Positions 16,820-25,247 of a stretch of DNA of 64,000 nucleotides are shown here, piece after piece. Numbering within the stretch: position 1 is the stretch's first letter; every line of letters begins with the position of its first letter. The stretch lies in the NCBI GenBank assembly GCA_964493385.1, contig CAZBNW010000003.1, positions 1 to 64,000 on the forward strand, given 5' to 3'. Under the pieces are notes generated by a model. The model was not told the origin of the DNA. It was given only the letters and a program-made list of their open reading frames with translations, and ran no database searches. Source of the DNA: Loki-b32 sp964493385. Lineage in GTDB: Archaea > Asgardarchaeota > Lokiarchaeia > Sigyniarchaeales > SOKP01. The position numbers and the translations under genes were made by a program.

Positions 16820-17164
16820 CTAGCAACTTTGAGTATACACACTCTGACTCGCACCGTAATAATTCTCATAAATATGAAAATAAACTACATCACATTTTTC
16901 GTAATAAGTTATTTCATCATAAATTGAAGGTAGATCTTTATCAAGAACCACTTCTATAGTATTTCGCACAGCAGCTTTTGTTTGCTGTATCTTTCTCCAA
17001 TCTAAAACCAATTTCTCTCTTTTCAAAACATCCAACAATTCTTTAGCTACCTGCTTTACTATATCATTTTCTTCTTCAGTAAGATTTTCTGAAAGTACTC
17101 TATTTTCTTCTTTATCCAATTTTTTAATAAAAGCTATTAATTCTTCAGAAACCTTAAGTGCTTG
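16820..17164 (-). pseudogene. C-terminal remnant of type I restriction enzyme HsdR
   Basis: The encoded peptide contains KLVLDWRKIQQTKAAVRNTI and YEKCDVVYFHIYENYYGA, the characteristic C-terminal domain of type I restriction endonuclease R subunits, which bridges to the methylase core. The frame is open back to a TAG at 17165-17167 and nothing upstream resembles the nuclease or helicase parts of HsdR (normally ~900-1000 aa). No hsdM or hsdS is in the window. It is therefore a fragment left after deletion of a restriction system. A TTG at 17119 could initiate a 99-aa peptide, but function is unlikely. Confidence 0.75.
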
Positions 17165-17266
17165 CTAAAATTTTAGCATTGATTTTAAAAAGAAAATTTC
17201 ATTTATCTTATTAATCCGATATATTAGATAATTATCCGTTAATTATTATTTTATAGGAATTCAAAT

Positions 17267-20140
17267 ATGAGTGTATTAGATAAAGATTGGAATTTTAATA
17301 TTAGAGATATTAATGAAATCATAGACAATATTGAGAGTAGTCGCAGTTTAATTAAAAATGTTTTCGCATTTCATAAAAAAAGGATACAACCAATTTGGAA
17401 AGACTGGTTAATTGATATAAAAAAATGGATTAATTCAGAAAAGCAATATAGTTTCAATCATAATATGACGAGATTAGAAATCTTGATTTCAAAATCATAT
17501 ATTTCTCAAATTCTAAAAATTGATTCTTTTATATCTTTCTTTTTTAATTTTAATGAGAAAATTGTCTCTTCTAAAATTGAGTTAAAATTATTTGTTATAA
17601 GGTTTATTGAAGCTTTTGAACACTTAGATTTAGAAGATCATAATTTAATTATAAAATTCAAGAAGTTTACTAAATATTTAATTGAATTAATTGGAAATAA
17701 ATTGCGTAAAGAAATATCTTACGAATTGCTAAATAATTACTTGTCTCTCTTAAGACTAGTTTTTCCCTTATTAACTATTGGAGAATTTAGCAGACAAGAG
17801 TTTCTACAATATTTTTCAATATTTGATGAGTTTCCACTTAAATATGATTTGATAGAGAAATATCAACTTCTCTTTAGTTATTATATTGAAATTGAAAATA
17901 ATTTTGAAGAAATAAAAAATTTGTTTTTTCATTTTTTAAAAATTCATAGAAGAAAAGAAATCTACGATATATATTACCCTGATCCAACAAAATTTTGCAG
18001 GAATTTTGAAAATAGATTTAGAGTTAAACCAAAAAATTTTGTGTTCAATACTTACTTAGAATTTTATAAGAGTTCTACAACTAATTTTATCCCACCTCTT
18101 TTTCTGAAAAAAAAAAGCCTGAATAATCCTATAATATTAAAAATTATATATAACAACCTTCAAAAAGAAAGATTCACCAATAGAGATTTAGAACAATTTT
18201 TTAATCATTTTGTTCTGATCCACCCAAAAAAAGAGAATTTTAATTTATTTTGCTTAATAATATCTACATTAAAAAAACAGAATTTTCCAATTAATTTCTA
18301 TAAAATTTACGATTTAAAAAATTTTGATTTATCTGAAAAACTTATCCTAATTAATAAAATAATATCATTTAAGCCTGATTTTTATTGGAATAAATTACAC
18401 CCTAAATATCATAAATATTTAATTTCCAAAGAAAAGAATCTAAAAGTGGAAAAAAATTTAAAATTATATTTTAGGTTAATTTTAAAATTGGAGAACTACT
18501 CAGATTTTGGAGATTTTTGTTTTAATTTAAGAAATAATTTTTTTAAAATTAATAAAACTTTCAGAAAAAAATTGTTATTAGAAGTCGAAAAAATCTTAGA
18601 TCTTAAGGAATTTTTATTACTAAAACGTTTATACCAGATAATTACAACAGAATTTTATAATATTTACAAAATAAATAATTACAAATCTTTAGATGAATTT
18701 ATGTTAAAAGAATTAGATTCCAATTCAAGACATTTAAAAATTTTTCTTTTTGAACAATTTATAAGAATAGCAAAAAGAAATGATGATAGATTAAGTGGTA
18801 GAAAACTATTTTTAGAATTCCAGAGATTTAGTAATAAAATTAATGAAGATGAAAAGAATTTAAATGATATTTTCAATGAATTTTTCTATAAAGATTATTA
18901 TAACAGCTATTCTATAGAATACGATTACTTTTTTACATTAATAGAATCAAAAGATAAAAAACTTCTAAATGATTTTATTGACGACCAAATCAAAAATGAA
19001 GAGAAGAGAATGATAAAAAATAATGAGAAACTGGGAATATTTTATTTTCTTAAAGGAGATTTACAAAATTCTTATATTTCAGTTGAAAATGCAATTTCTA
19101 GTTATGGAAAAACAAATATTCTTGTAGATATTTCAACAAATACAGTTGAAAATATAAAAAGATTGGCAAATTTTAAAGAAATCATAAGATTAGAACAAAA
19201 TTTAAAAAATTATGGGTCAATTTCAGATTTTATTAATGATTTAAAAGAACCTTTAACCTATTTTAAAAATAACAGTAACGGACTCATAGGATATTTCTTA
19301 AATTTTGAGATATACAAACATTATCATAATATTTATTGTTTCTTGACCTTAATAGATAATTTCGAAGCAAATATTATTGATAATAAAGAATATCTGAATG
19401 CCTTATTAAATTCGATTTATAAAAAATCAAAATTATGTATTGAATGGGCTGATATAAAGAAGTTATGGGAAAATAAAATTATTAACAAATTCAAGGAGGA
19501 TGAATTATTAAAATATGCTAAAATGCAATATGAAATCTTTAGTAAAAATCCGTTGTTAAATGGAATAAAAACATTTTTAGAAAATATTCAAAAACTAGGA
19601 TCAAATTTGTATTTTTTGTTTAATTTTGATCCAGATAATTTAATCCATAATTTTAAAGAAAAATATCATTTGTTAAACAATATTTTTAATGAAAAATATC
19701 AAGATTTTTTATTTTTACCTCTAAATTACGAAGATCTTGATGAATTTAATAATATTCATTTGCCTTTTAAAAATATGCGAAAAGATTTTAATTTTTTTGT
19801 AATAACACTGTCTAAAGCAATATCAGATTCTATAAATGTAAACCTACTTAAATCCGAACTTGGTATATCAGATTGGGATAAAGGTAGAATAAATATACTT
19901 GAAAATTTTATAGGAGAAAAATTAATTACAAAGGGAGAAACGATTAAAAAAATAATGTTTGGATTTAGAGAATTGAACAAACTACGATCTCATTTTGGGG
20001 TTACTCACCGAAAACATCGTGATTATAAGAAAATTTTAAATAATTATTTGCTTCCAAATCTTTCAAAAATAGAAATTTCGAAGAAAATTATTTCAGATTT
20101 AACGGTTTCATTCACAAATTTAATTGAATTAATAGGATAA
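17267..20140 (+). CDS. large uncharacterised helical protein, possible HEPN-like C-terminus
   Basis: 957 aa, extremely rich in K, N, I, F and L, without recognised domain, signal peptide or membrane segment. The bulk looks like an alpha-solenoid (repeated helix pairs with FN, LKLENYSDF and similar). Near the C-terminus LNKLRSHFGVTHRKHRDYKK contains an Rx6H spacing, which fits the RX4-6H motif of HEPN RNases; this is weak evidence. It stands alone between the HsdR remnant and a decayed region inside the island, so a defence role is plausible but unproven. Size and lack of a known fold make it a candidate for structure prediction. Coding is not in doubt given the uninterrupted frame in such AT-rich DNA. 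Confidence 0.55.
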   Translation: MSVLDKDWNFNIRDINEIIDNIESSRSLIKNVFAFHKKRIQPIWKDWLIDIKKWINSEKQYSFNHNMTRLEILISKSYISQILKIDSFISFFFNFNEKIVSSKIELKLFVIRFIEAFEHLDLEDHNLIIKFKKFTKYLIELIGNKLRKEISYELLNNYLSLLRLVFPLLTIGEFSRQEFLQYFSIFDEFPLKYDLIEKYQLLFSYYIEIENNFEEIKNLFFHFLKIHRRKEIYDIYYPDPTKFCRNFENRFRVKPKNFVFNTYLEFYKSSTTNFIPPLFLKKKSLNNPIILKIIYNNLQKERFTNRDLEQFFNHFVLIHPKKENFNLFCLIISTLKKQNFPINFYKIYDLKNFDLSEKLILINKIISFKPDFYWNKLHPKYHKYLISKEKNLKVEKNLKLYFRLILKLENYSDFGDFCFNLRNNFFKINKTFRKKLLLEVEKILDLKEFLLLKRLYQIITTEFYNIYKINNYKSLDEFMLKELDSNSRHLKIFLFEQFIRIAKRNDDRLSGRKLFLEFQRFSNKINEDEKNLNDIFNEFFYKDYYNSYSIEYDYFFTLIESKDKKLLNDFIDDQIKNEEKRMIKNNEKLGIFYFLKGDLQNSYISVENAISSYGKTNILVDISTNTVENIKRLANFKEIIRLEQNLKNYGSISDFINDLKEPLTYFKNNSNGLIGYFLNFEIYKHYHNIYCFLTLIDNFEANIIDNKEYLNALLNSIYKKSKLCIEWADIKKLWENKIINKFKEDELLKYAKMQYEIFSKNPLLNGIKTFLENIQKLGSNLYFLFNFDPDNLIHNFKEKYHLLNNIFNEKYQDFLFLPLNYEDLDEFNNIHLPFKNMRKDFNFFVITLSKAISDSINVNLLKSELGISDWDKGRINILENFIGEKLITKGETIKKIMFGFRELNKLRSHFGVTHRKHRDYKKILNNYLLPNLSKIEISKKIISDLTVSFTNLIELIG

Positions 20141-20147
20141 AAAGAAA

Positions 20148-20186
20148 ATCTCAGCAAAAGATTATTATCATCATCCATTAACAAAT
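20148..20186 (+). repeat. degenerate scrap of the metallopeptidase gene
   Basis: 39 nt matching 16011-16049 inside the metallopeptidase gene at 35 positions by hand alignment. In the same frame it reads ISAKDYYHHPLTN against ISTKYYYYHPLTN, then hits a stop. It is probably the last trace of a second, decayed copy of that gene. Confidence 0.55.
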
Positions 20187-20764
20187 TTTTAATCCTATAT
20201 AAAGAATACAAATCCATTTAAATATGTTTTAAAAATGAATAAAAAAAATAAAAAAATTTATAATTTTATTTATAAATGATTTGATTGGATTATATTATAT
20301 TCATAAAAATAATATAAATAGAATAATAAAAAAAGATTTAATTTCTTTACAAATTAAATCTAAAAATTTAAGAATTGGTTATGTTTGGTTATTAACGATA
20401 TAATGACAAAAATTAAGGATAATACATTTCTTTTAAGGAAAAATGAAGAATTTTATTCAATTTATCGTGATAAGATAAATGATCCAAATTTAAATAATAA
20501 TTCCACGATCCTTGATTTGGCGGAAGTTTTAAATTTAAATGAATATATTGATATTGAATTATGGTCCTATAATAAAATATATAAAATTTCCAATGAAATC
20601 TTAATATTATTAGAGAAATAATTAAGAGAAATAAAAAGAAAATTAGGAAGAATTGAATAAATATGATAAATTGCAGGTTTAACATATTCTGATAATTAAT
20701 CTTTTTAATAAAATATCAGGGAGTAGAATTTAAAATAGAAAATAAAATTAAATATGAATTAAAA
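20187..20764. other. AT-rich stretch with no confident gene
   Basis: Runs of A and T dominate. The only frame of note is a 72-codon one from ATG 20403 to 20621, listed separately. No tRNA, tandem repeat or clear terminator was seen. Confidence 0.5.
20403..20621 (+). CDS. possible small protein, unknown
   Basis: 72-codon frame beginning MTKIKDNTFLLRKNEEFYSI and ending ISNEILILLEK. Composition is ordinary for short helical proteins of this genome. No recognised domain and no clear Shine-Dalgarno; a TTG 18 nt upstream is an alternative start. It precedes the LAGLIDADG gene by 143 bp. It may be a chance frame in AT-rich DNA or a piece of a decayed gene. Confidence 0.2.
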   Translation: MTKIKDNTFLLRKNEEFYSIYRDKINDPNLNNNSTILDLAEVLNLNEYIDIELWSYNKIYKISNEILILLEK

Positions 20765-22159
20765 ATGACAAATAGGATAAATAAAGAAAAAAATCGATAT
20801 TCTTGTTCAAATAAGTTTAGAATTCAAAATAATCAAAATTATTGTAAGGATTATTCTTTAAAATATAATATTTGTAATCTTTTACCACAAGTATCTAAAT
20901 ATTCTACTTTGAATCTGATTGAAGATCTAAAGGGGGAAATTCAAAAATATCCTGAAATACTATCTCAGATTTTTCCAAATAGATATAAATATAATCATAA
21001 ACAATTTTCTTTGTTTTGGCGTGGAGGAAGAAATATAAATTATATATCTAAGCTTTTGGCTAAGTCTAAAAATGAAAAAAATTTTTCGCTGGATGAGAGA
21101 GATTTAGACTTATTAGAGGAACATTTTAAAAGAAAGTTTGGAAATCGAGTTACAAATTACTATCATATAATAAACCAATATAAGAATTCTAAAATATCAT
21201 TAATAATCTTTATTGAATTGATAGAGTTAGAATTGGGTAAGATTTCAGGAGATGTTAAGGTAACTTACGGAGAACTTGCAAGAATTCTTGGTAGACATGA
21301 AAATTATGTATATCATATAAGAAAATATATTTTGAGTCAAAACAATAGACGATATAATCCAAACTATAAATTTGACTTAGAGACTTTGAAAGATTTTAAG
21401 ACAAATCTTAGAATAATATTTAGGAACAAAGCGAGAAATAGTTTATCATATATTGATAAATATATCCAATTGAATCCGGATTTAAAGGAATATTTATATG
21501 AAAAAGTAACGATAAAAAATCCTCATTTTTTTAAAACGATAGATTGTGAAAAAAAAGCATACTGGTTTGGTTTTCTATGTGCAGACGTAAAAATTACTGG
21601 AAAAAAATATGGTTACATGATTAGGCTGGAACTCGCGACTTCCGATCGAGAACGTCTAATAAAATTTGCTAACGCCATAGGTTTTGATGTTGAGAGAATA
21701 ACGGACAGAAAACGTTGGTATTATGATAAGAATGGCATCTTAAAACTTAAAAAATCTTCATATATTCAATATAAATCAAGAAGTATGTTGCAGGATCTAC
21801 TTAAGAATGGACTTTCTACTTCAGCGAGTAATAGAGGATTGCCAAATTTTGTTTGGAATCTCAACAATTCAAATTTAGCTTTAGCTTTTCTGTTAGGATT
21901 TTATGATGGGGATGGTAGTTGGTTTGGAGGTTATAGTGCGGAAATTTATTCTTCTAACAAAGAAATATTAATACAAATTAAAAGAGCCTTTCAAATTGAA
22001 TATCCAGTTCGCAAAACTAAAAATAAAGTAGTTGATAGCTTTACCGGAGAAATAATCCACAGAGCAGCATATAGAATAACTTTAGGCGTCAAACTCTTTG
22101 AAAAAATGATTAAAAGTTATGATGGTAGCATGAAACGAAAAAGACCTTCAGAATTTTAA
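20765..22159 (+). CDS. freestanding LAGLIDADG homing endonuclease-like protein
   Basis: 464 aa with two LAGLIDADG-type helices: KAYWFGFLCADVKITG (about 264-279) and LALAFLLGFYDGDGSWFGG (about 371-389), the acidic residues being the Mg2+ ligands of the double-motif endonuclease. The N-terminal half has a helix-turn-helix-like segment (VTYGELARILGRHENYVYHI, about 167-186) that could bind DNA. There is no intein splice junction or interrupted gene around it, so it is freestanding. It lies at the right-hand end of the island just before the duplicated GTPase promoter, a position compatible with a role in the rearrangement. Activity and target are unknown. Confidence 0.75.
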   Translation: MTNRINKEKNRYSCSNKFRIQNNQNYCKDYSLKYNICNLLPQVSKYSTLNLIEDLKGEIQKYPEILSQIFPNRYKYNHKQFSLFWRGGRNINYISKLLAKSKNEKNFSLDERDLDLLEEHFKRKFGNRVTNYYHIINQYKNSKISLIIFIELIELELGKISGDVKVTYGELARILGRHENYVYHIRKYILSQNNRRYNPNYKFDLETLKDFKTNLRIIFRNKARNSLSYIDKYIQLNPDLKEYLYEKVTIKNPHFFKTIDCEKKAYWFGFLCADVKITGKKYGYMIRLELATSDRERLIKFANAIGFDVERITDRKRWYYDKNGILKLKKSSYIQYKSRSMLQDLLKNGLSTSASNRGLPNFVWNLNNSNLALAFLLGFYDGDGSWFGGYSAEIYSSNKEILIQIKRAFQIEYPVRKTKNKVVDSFTGEIIHRAAYRITLGVKLFEKMIKSYDGSMKRKRPSEF

Positions 22160-22220
22160 AAATATTTAATTTCAGATAAGACTTGGCAAGTATTACTTTT
22201 TTTAACTTAGATTTAGTAGT

Positions 22221-22280
22221 GGGTTATCATTCCCTTCATAGAATTAGTAATCTTAATAATTTGTTCCAAATTAATTAAGA
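22221..22280 (+). repeat. dispersed intergenic repeat, copy 3 (upstream of intact GTPase gene)
   Basis: Begins GGGTTATCATTCCCTTC and contains AATCTTAATAATTTGTTCC. It lies 96 nt before the ATG at 22317 and is the partner of the copies at 2651 and 3783. It may include the promoter of the gene. Confidence 0.6.
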
Positions 22281-22316
22281 TGAACTGTTAATGTTTATAA
22301 TCTCAAGGTACTTAAT

Positions 22317-23654
22317 ATGAAGAAAAAAGTTATAATCGTTGGAGCATTAGGTTACGATTTTCATGTTTATAACACAGTTTTTAAAGACAATGAAGAATAT
22401 GATGTTGTTGCATTTACTATTGCTGGCGAACAAAATGTTGGTACAATAGAAGGTGCTGAAAGATCATTCCCTGCTGAACTTGCAGGAAGACTCTATCCAA
22501 ATGGAATTCCAATGGTATCAGAAGAGTTGCTTGAAGATATAATAAAAAAATATGAAGTAGATGAGGTTGTTTTTGCTTATTCTGATGTATCTCATGAAGA
22601 GGTAATGCATAAAGCATCAAGAGTTCTTAGTGCTGGAGCTAATTACAGATTAATCTCTGGAAAATTTACTCAAATTAAAGCAAATAAACCGCTAGTTGCT
22701 ATATGTGCTGTAAGAACAGGTTGTGGAAAAAGTCAGGTTTCTCGAGCCACTTATAGATATTTAAAAAATAAAGGTTATCGAGTAGTAGCGATTCGAGAAC
22801 CTATGCCATATGGTGATTTAGTTAAACAAAATGTCATGCGTTTCGAGAAGTATGAAGATTTAGACAAATATGATTGCACTATTGAAGAACGCGAAGAGTA
22901 TGAACCCTATATTGAACAAGGTCTTGTAATTTATTCAGGTGTAGATTATAAGAAAATAATTAGGGAAGCGGAAAAGGAGGCTGATGTAATTATTTTTGAT
23001 GGTGGAAATAATGAGATTTCATTCTATGTCACTAATTTACTATTTATTGTTGTTGATCCATTAAGACCTGGTCATGAAGTTAAATACCATCCCGGGGAAG
23101 TCAATGCTAAATACGCTGATGCTTTTGTTATAAATAAAATGAACAGTGCGAAGCCAGAAGATGTCAAAACAGTCGAAGCTAATTTAAATAAACTTAATCC
23201 AAATGCAATAAAAATTTACACTAACTCGGTAGTTACTGTTGATAATACGCATAAAATCAAAGGCAAAAAGGTAATAGTGGTAGAAGACGGTCCAACCTTA
23301 ACCCATGGGAATATGGCTTATGGAGCAGGATATGTCGCTGCTAAAAATAATGGTGCAGTAATAGTTGATCCAAGACCTTATCTGACAGGAACAATGAAAA
23401 CAGTTTTTGAAGAATTCCCTCAAATTACTGAAATCGTTCCAGCAATGGGTTATAATGACCAACAAATTAAAGATATGGAAGATACATTGAATAAAGCAGA
23501 AGCTGAAGTTATAATTGATGGTAGTCCGATAGATCTTGAGAAATTAATAAAGAGCAATAAACCAATTGTAAGAGTCAGCTACGATATCGAAGCCATAAAA
23601 AGTCCAAAAATAGAAGAAGTGCTTGATAAGTTTATTAATGAATTTTTAAAATAA
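22317..23654 (+). CDS. cyclic 2,3-diphosphoglycerate synthetase-like P-loop GTPase
   Basis: 445 aa. The N-terminus (VIIVGALGYDFHVYNTVF) is the Rossmann-like start typical of archaeal proteins annotated as cyclic 2,3-diphosphoglycerate synthetase, where GxxGxDFHxxN is conserved. A P-loop follows (VRTGCGKSQVSR, about 132-143), with NNEISFY and VIIFDGGN around the second nucleotide-binding half. True cDPG synthesis is known from methanogens and Methanothermus; in other lineages the function of this family is unsettled and it often sits near carbamate kinase and carbamoyltransferase genes, which are also present about 10 kb away. A truncated copy of its start lies at 3881. AAGGT upstream serves as Shine-Dalgarno. 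Confidence 0.75.
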   Translation: MKKKVIIVGALGYDFHVYNTVFKDNEEYDVVAFTIAGEQNVGTIEGAERSFPAELAGRLYPNGIPMVSEELLEDIIKKYEVDEVVFAYSDVSHEEVMHKASRVLSAGANYRLISGKFTQIKANKPLVAICAVRTGCGKSQVSRATYRYLKNKGYRVVAIREPMPYGDLVKQNVMRFEKYEDLDKYDCTIEEREEYEPYIEQGLVIYSGVDYKKIIREAEKEADVIIFDGGNNEISFYVTNLLFIVVDPLRPGHEVKYHPGEVNAKYADAFVINKMNSAKPEDVKTVEANLNKLNPNAIKIYTNSVVTVDNTHKIKGKKVIVVEDGPTLTHGNMAYGAGYVAAKNNGAVIVDPRPYLTGTMKTVFEEFPQITEIVPAMGYNDQQIKDMEDTLNKAEAEVIIDGSPIDLEKLIKSNKPIVRVSYDIEAIKSPKIEEVLDKFINEFLK

Positions 23655-23698
23655 TAACTAATTTTCAATTAATTTTTTTGAATTTTCATCAGTTTAAT

Positions 23699-24304
23699 TT
23701 ATTTCGTATCTCGAACCATTAACCACATTGGTAAATTCACTGGATCTGGCATATTTATTTTTTTGACAACATGAAACCCAAAATGCTCATAGAGTGACAC
23801 ATTCTTTTCATTTTGAGTCTCCAAATATATAGGTTTTCTTTCTATTTCAGATTTTTCTATAACTGCTCTTAAAAATTTTCCTCCAAAACCTTTTCCTTGA
23901 AATTCTTGTGAAACAGCCATTATAAATAGAAATATATATGGGTCAATATCAAGATCTTTTTTCGCTTCTTCTATTGCTTTAGAACTTGCCTCCATAATCT
24001 TTCTTAAGCTTGCTAATTTCAAACCAATAAAAAAACCACCACTACGTAAAATTCTCCATGTTGTCATATCACCTTTATCATGAGGTACAATTGCCATTAC
24101 TCCTTCAATATTATCAGATGACGCGAATACATTACCATATTTCATACAAAATCTAAGCATGATCTCAAACTGTGCACGGCGCTTATCTTCTTCTTTCATA
24201 AATTTTTCCATCATTGGATCATCAGAATATGCATTCACGAATACATTTACTGCTTTCTTAATATCTTCTTTTTTTAATTTATATAAATCGTTCATTAATG
24301 ACAT
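23699..24304 (-). CDS. GNAT-family N-acetyltransferase
   Basis: 201 aa with the GNAT fold order: the substrate-side N-terminus (DIKKAVNVFVNAYSDDPMME), the beta4 strand IFLFIMAVSQEFQGKGFGGK with the acetyl-CoA pyrophosphate loop (QxxGxG/A: QGKGFGG), then IYLETQNEKNVSLYEHFGF, the usual C-terminal motif B. Similar short GNATs with a FxxAY(x)DDP start acetylate small molecules; the acceptor cannot be predicted. It is transcribed opposite to its neighbours and seems monocistronic. A second in-frame ATG three codons downstream is an equally possible start. Confidence 0.85.
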   Translation of the reverse strand: MSLMNDLYKLKKEDIKKAVNVFVNAYSDDPMMEKFMKEEDKRRAQFEIMLRFCMKYGNVFASSDNIEGVMAIVPHDKGDMTTWRILRSGGFFIGLKLASLRKIMEASSKAIEEAKKDLDIDPYIFLFIMAVSQEFQGKGFGGKFLRAVIEKSEIERKPIYLETQNEKNVSLYEHFGFHVVKKINMPDPVNLPMWLMVRDTK

Positions 24305-24402
24305 ATTGATTAGGTTAAATGAGAAAAAATATAAACTTTAATGCCATTTTTACATTTATTAATTTTTATTCGAAATAATATTGGTAGGATTAACGTTCTG
24401 TC

Positions 24403-25149
24403 ATGGCTAAAAAAAACAAAAGACGTTTAAAACGTGGTCATCCAATAGCAATTCTCATTGGTCTACATGATAATGATGCTGTAATCTGGAGAATATTTAG
24501 TGAAACAATTATGCTACACTTCAAGATAAAACGTGGAAGGAAGAGAAGAAACCAAGATAAAAAGCAATTGTATCATTTTCATGAGGAAATCATTAACGTA
24601 TTAAGACCTATAATTAAAGAAGGTATTAGAAGTGTTATATTGCTCTCCCCACCAAAAGAAGAATATTCAGATGAGTTTCTTAATCACGTTAATAAGCATC
24701 ATTCATGGCTATTAAAAAAAGGAGATAAACAAGTTGTTTTTTCTAAGATCATAGGTAGTCAGGCAAAAACTCAAAAGGATGTGTATTACCTAAAAACACA
24801 AGAATATTTTAAAGATATCGTTGATGAAACTTCAAATCAAGAAGGTTTGTTGATTTTAGAAAAACTGACAGAAATTATTAACAGAAATGAAAAGTTCTCA
24901 AAGATTCTTTATACTTGGAGAGAAATCGAACAAGATCTAAGACTTATAAAGAAATCTCCTAATCTCCCTAGGCCAAATTATATTATCCTGACTGAAGAAT
25001 TTCTAAAAAATCCAAAAAATAGAAATAAAACACATCGAATTTTACAGATCGCAAAACATCTTGAGATTAAAACTAAAATCGTCAAGCAAGAATCCGAAGC
25101 GGGTGCTATCGTAGACCAATTTGGAGGGTTAGTATGTTATTTTGAATAG
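24403..25149 (+). CDS. eRF1/Pelota-like protein, possibly archaeal Vms1-type release factor
   Basis: 248 aa. The first part, after a basic tail, reads as an eRF1 domain-2-like strand set (AILIGLHDNDAVIWRIFSET ... GIRSVILLSPPKEEYSDEFL), and the C-terminus (HLEIKTKIVKQESEAGAIVD followed by QFGGLVCYFE) is the eRF1/Pelota domain-3 ending, where a Gly-rich 'FGG' closes the domain. The N-terminal domain of eRF1/Pelota is absent. A GSQAKTQ segment in the middle could correspond to the Gln loop of Vms1/VLRF1 peptidyl-tRNA hydrolases that rescue stalled 60S/50S subunits. Family membership is fairly likely; the Vms1 assignment is an inference. Stands alone, AT-rich like the host. Confidence 0.55.
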   Translation: MAKKNKRRLKRGHPIAILIGLHDNDAVIWRIFSETIMLHFKIKRGRKRRNQDKKQLYHFHEEIINVLRPIIKEGIRSVILLSPPKEEYSDEFLNHVNKHHSWLLKKGDKQVVFSKIIGSQAKTQKDVYYLKTQEYFKDIVDETSNQEGLLILEKLTEIINRNEKFSKILYTWREIEQDLRLIKKSPNLPRPNYIILTEEFLKNPKNRNKTHRILQIAKHLEIKTKIVKQESEAGAIVDQFGGLVCYFE

Positions 25150-25247
25150 AGTTTTGTTGGAAAGCAACCTCTTATTTTATATTTATTAAAAAAAAAACAA
25201 TAAATACTTTAAGAATTTACATATACTTAAATCGGAGTATCATTAAA

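Noticed and set aside
25150..25190. Hairpin GTTG-GAAAG-CAAC as a terminator
   Set aside because: Stem of only four pairs with no strong T-run; archaeal terminators need only T-runs, so the hairpin is not evidence.
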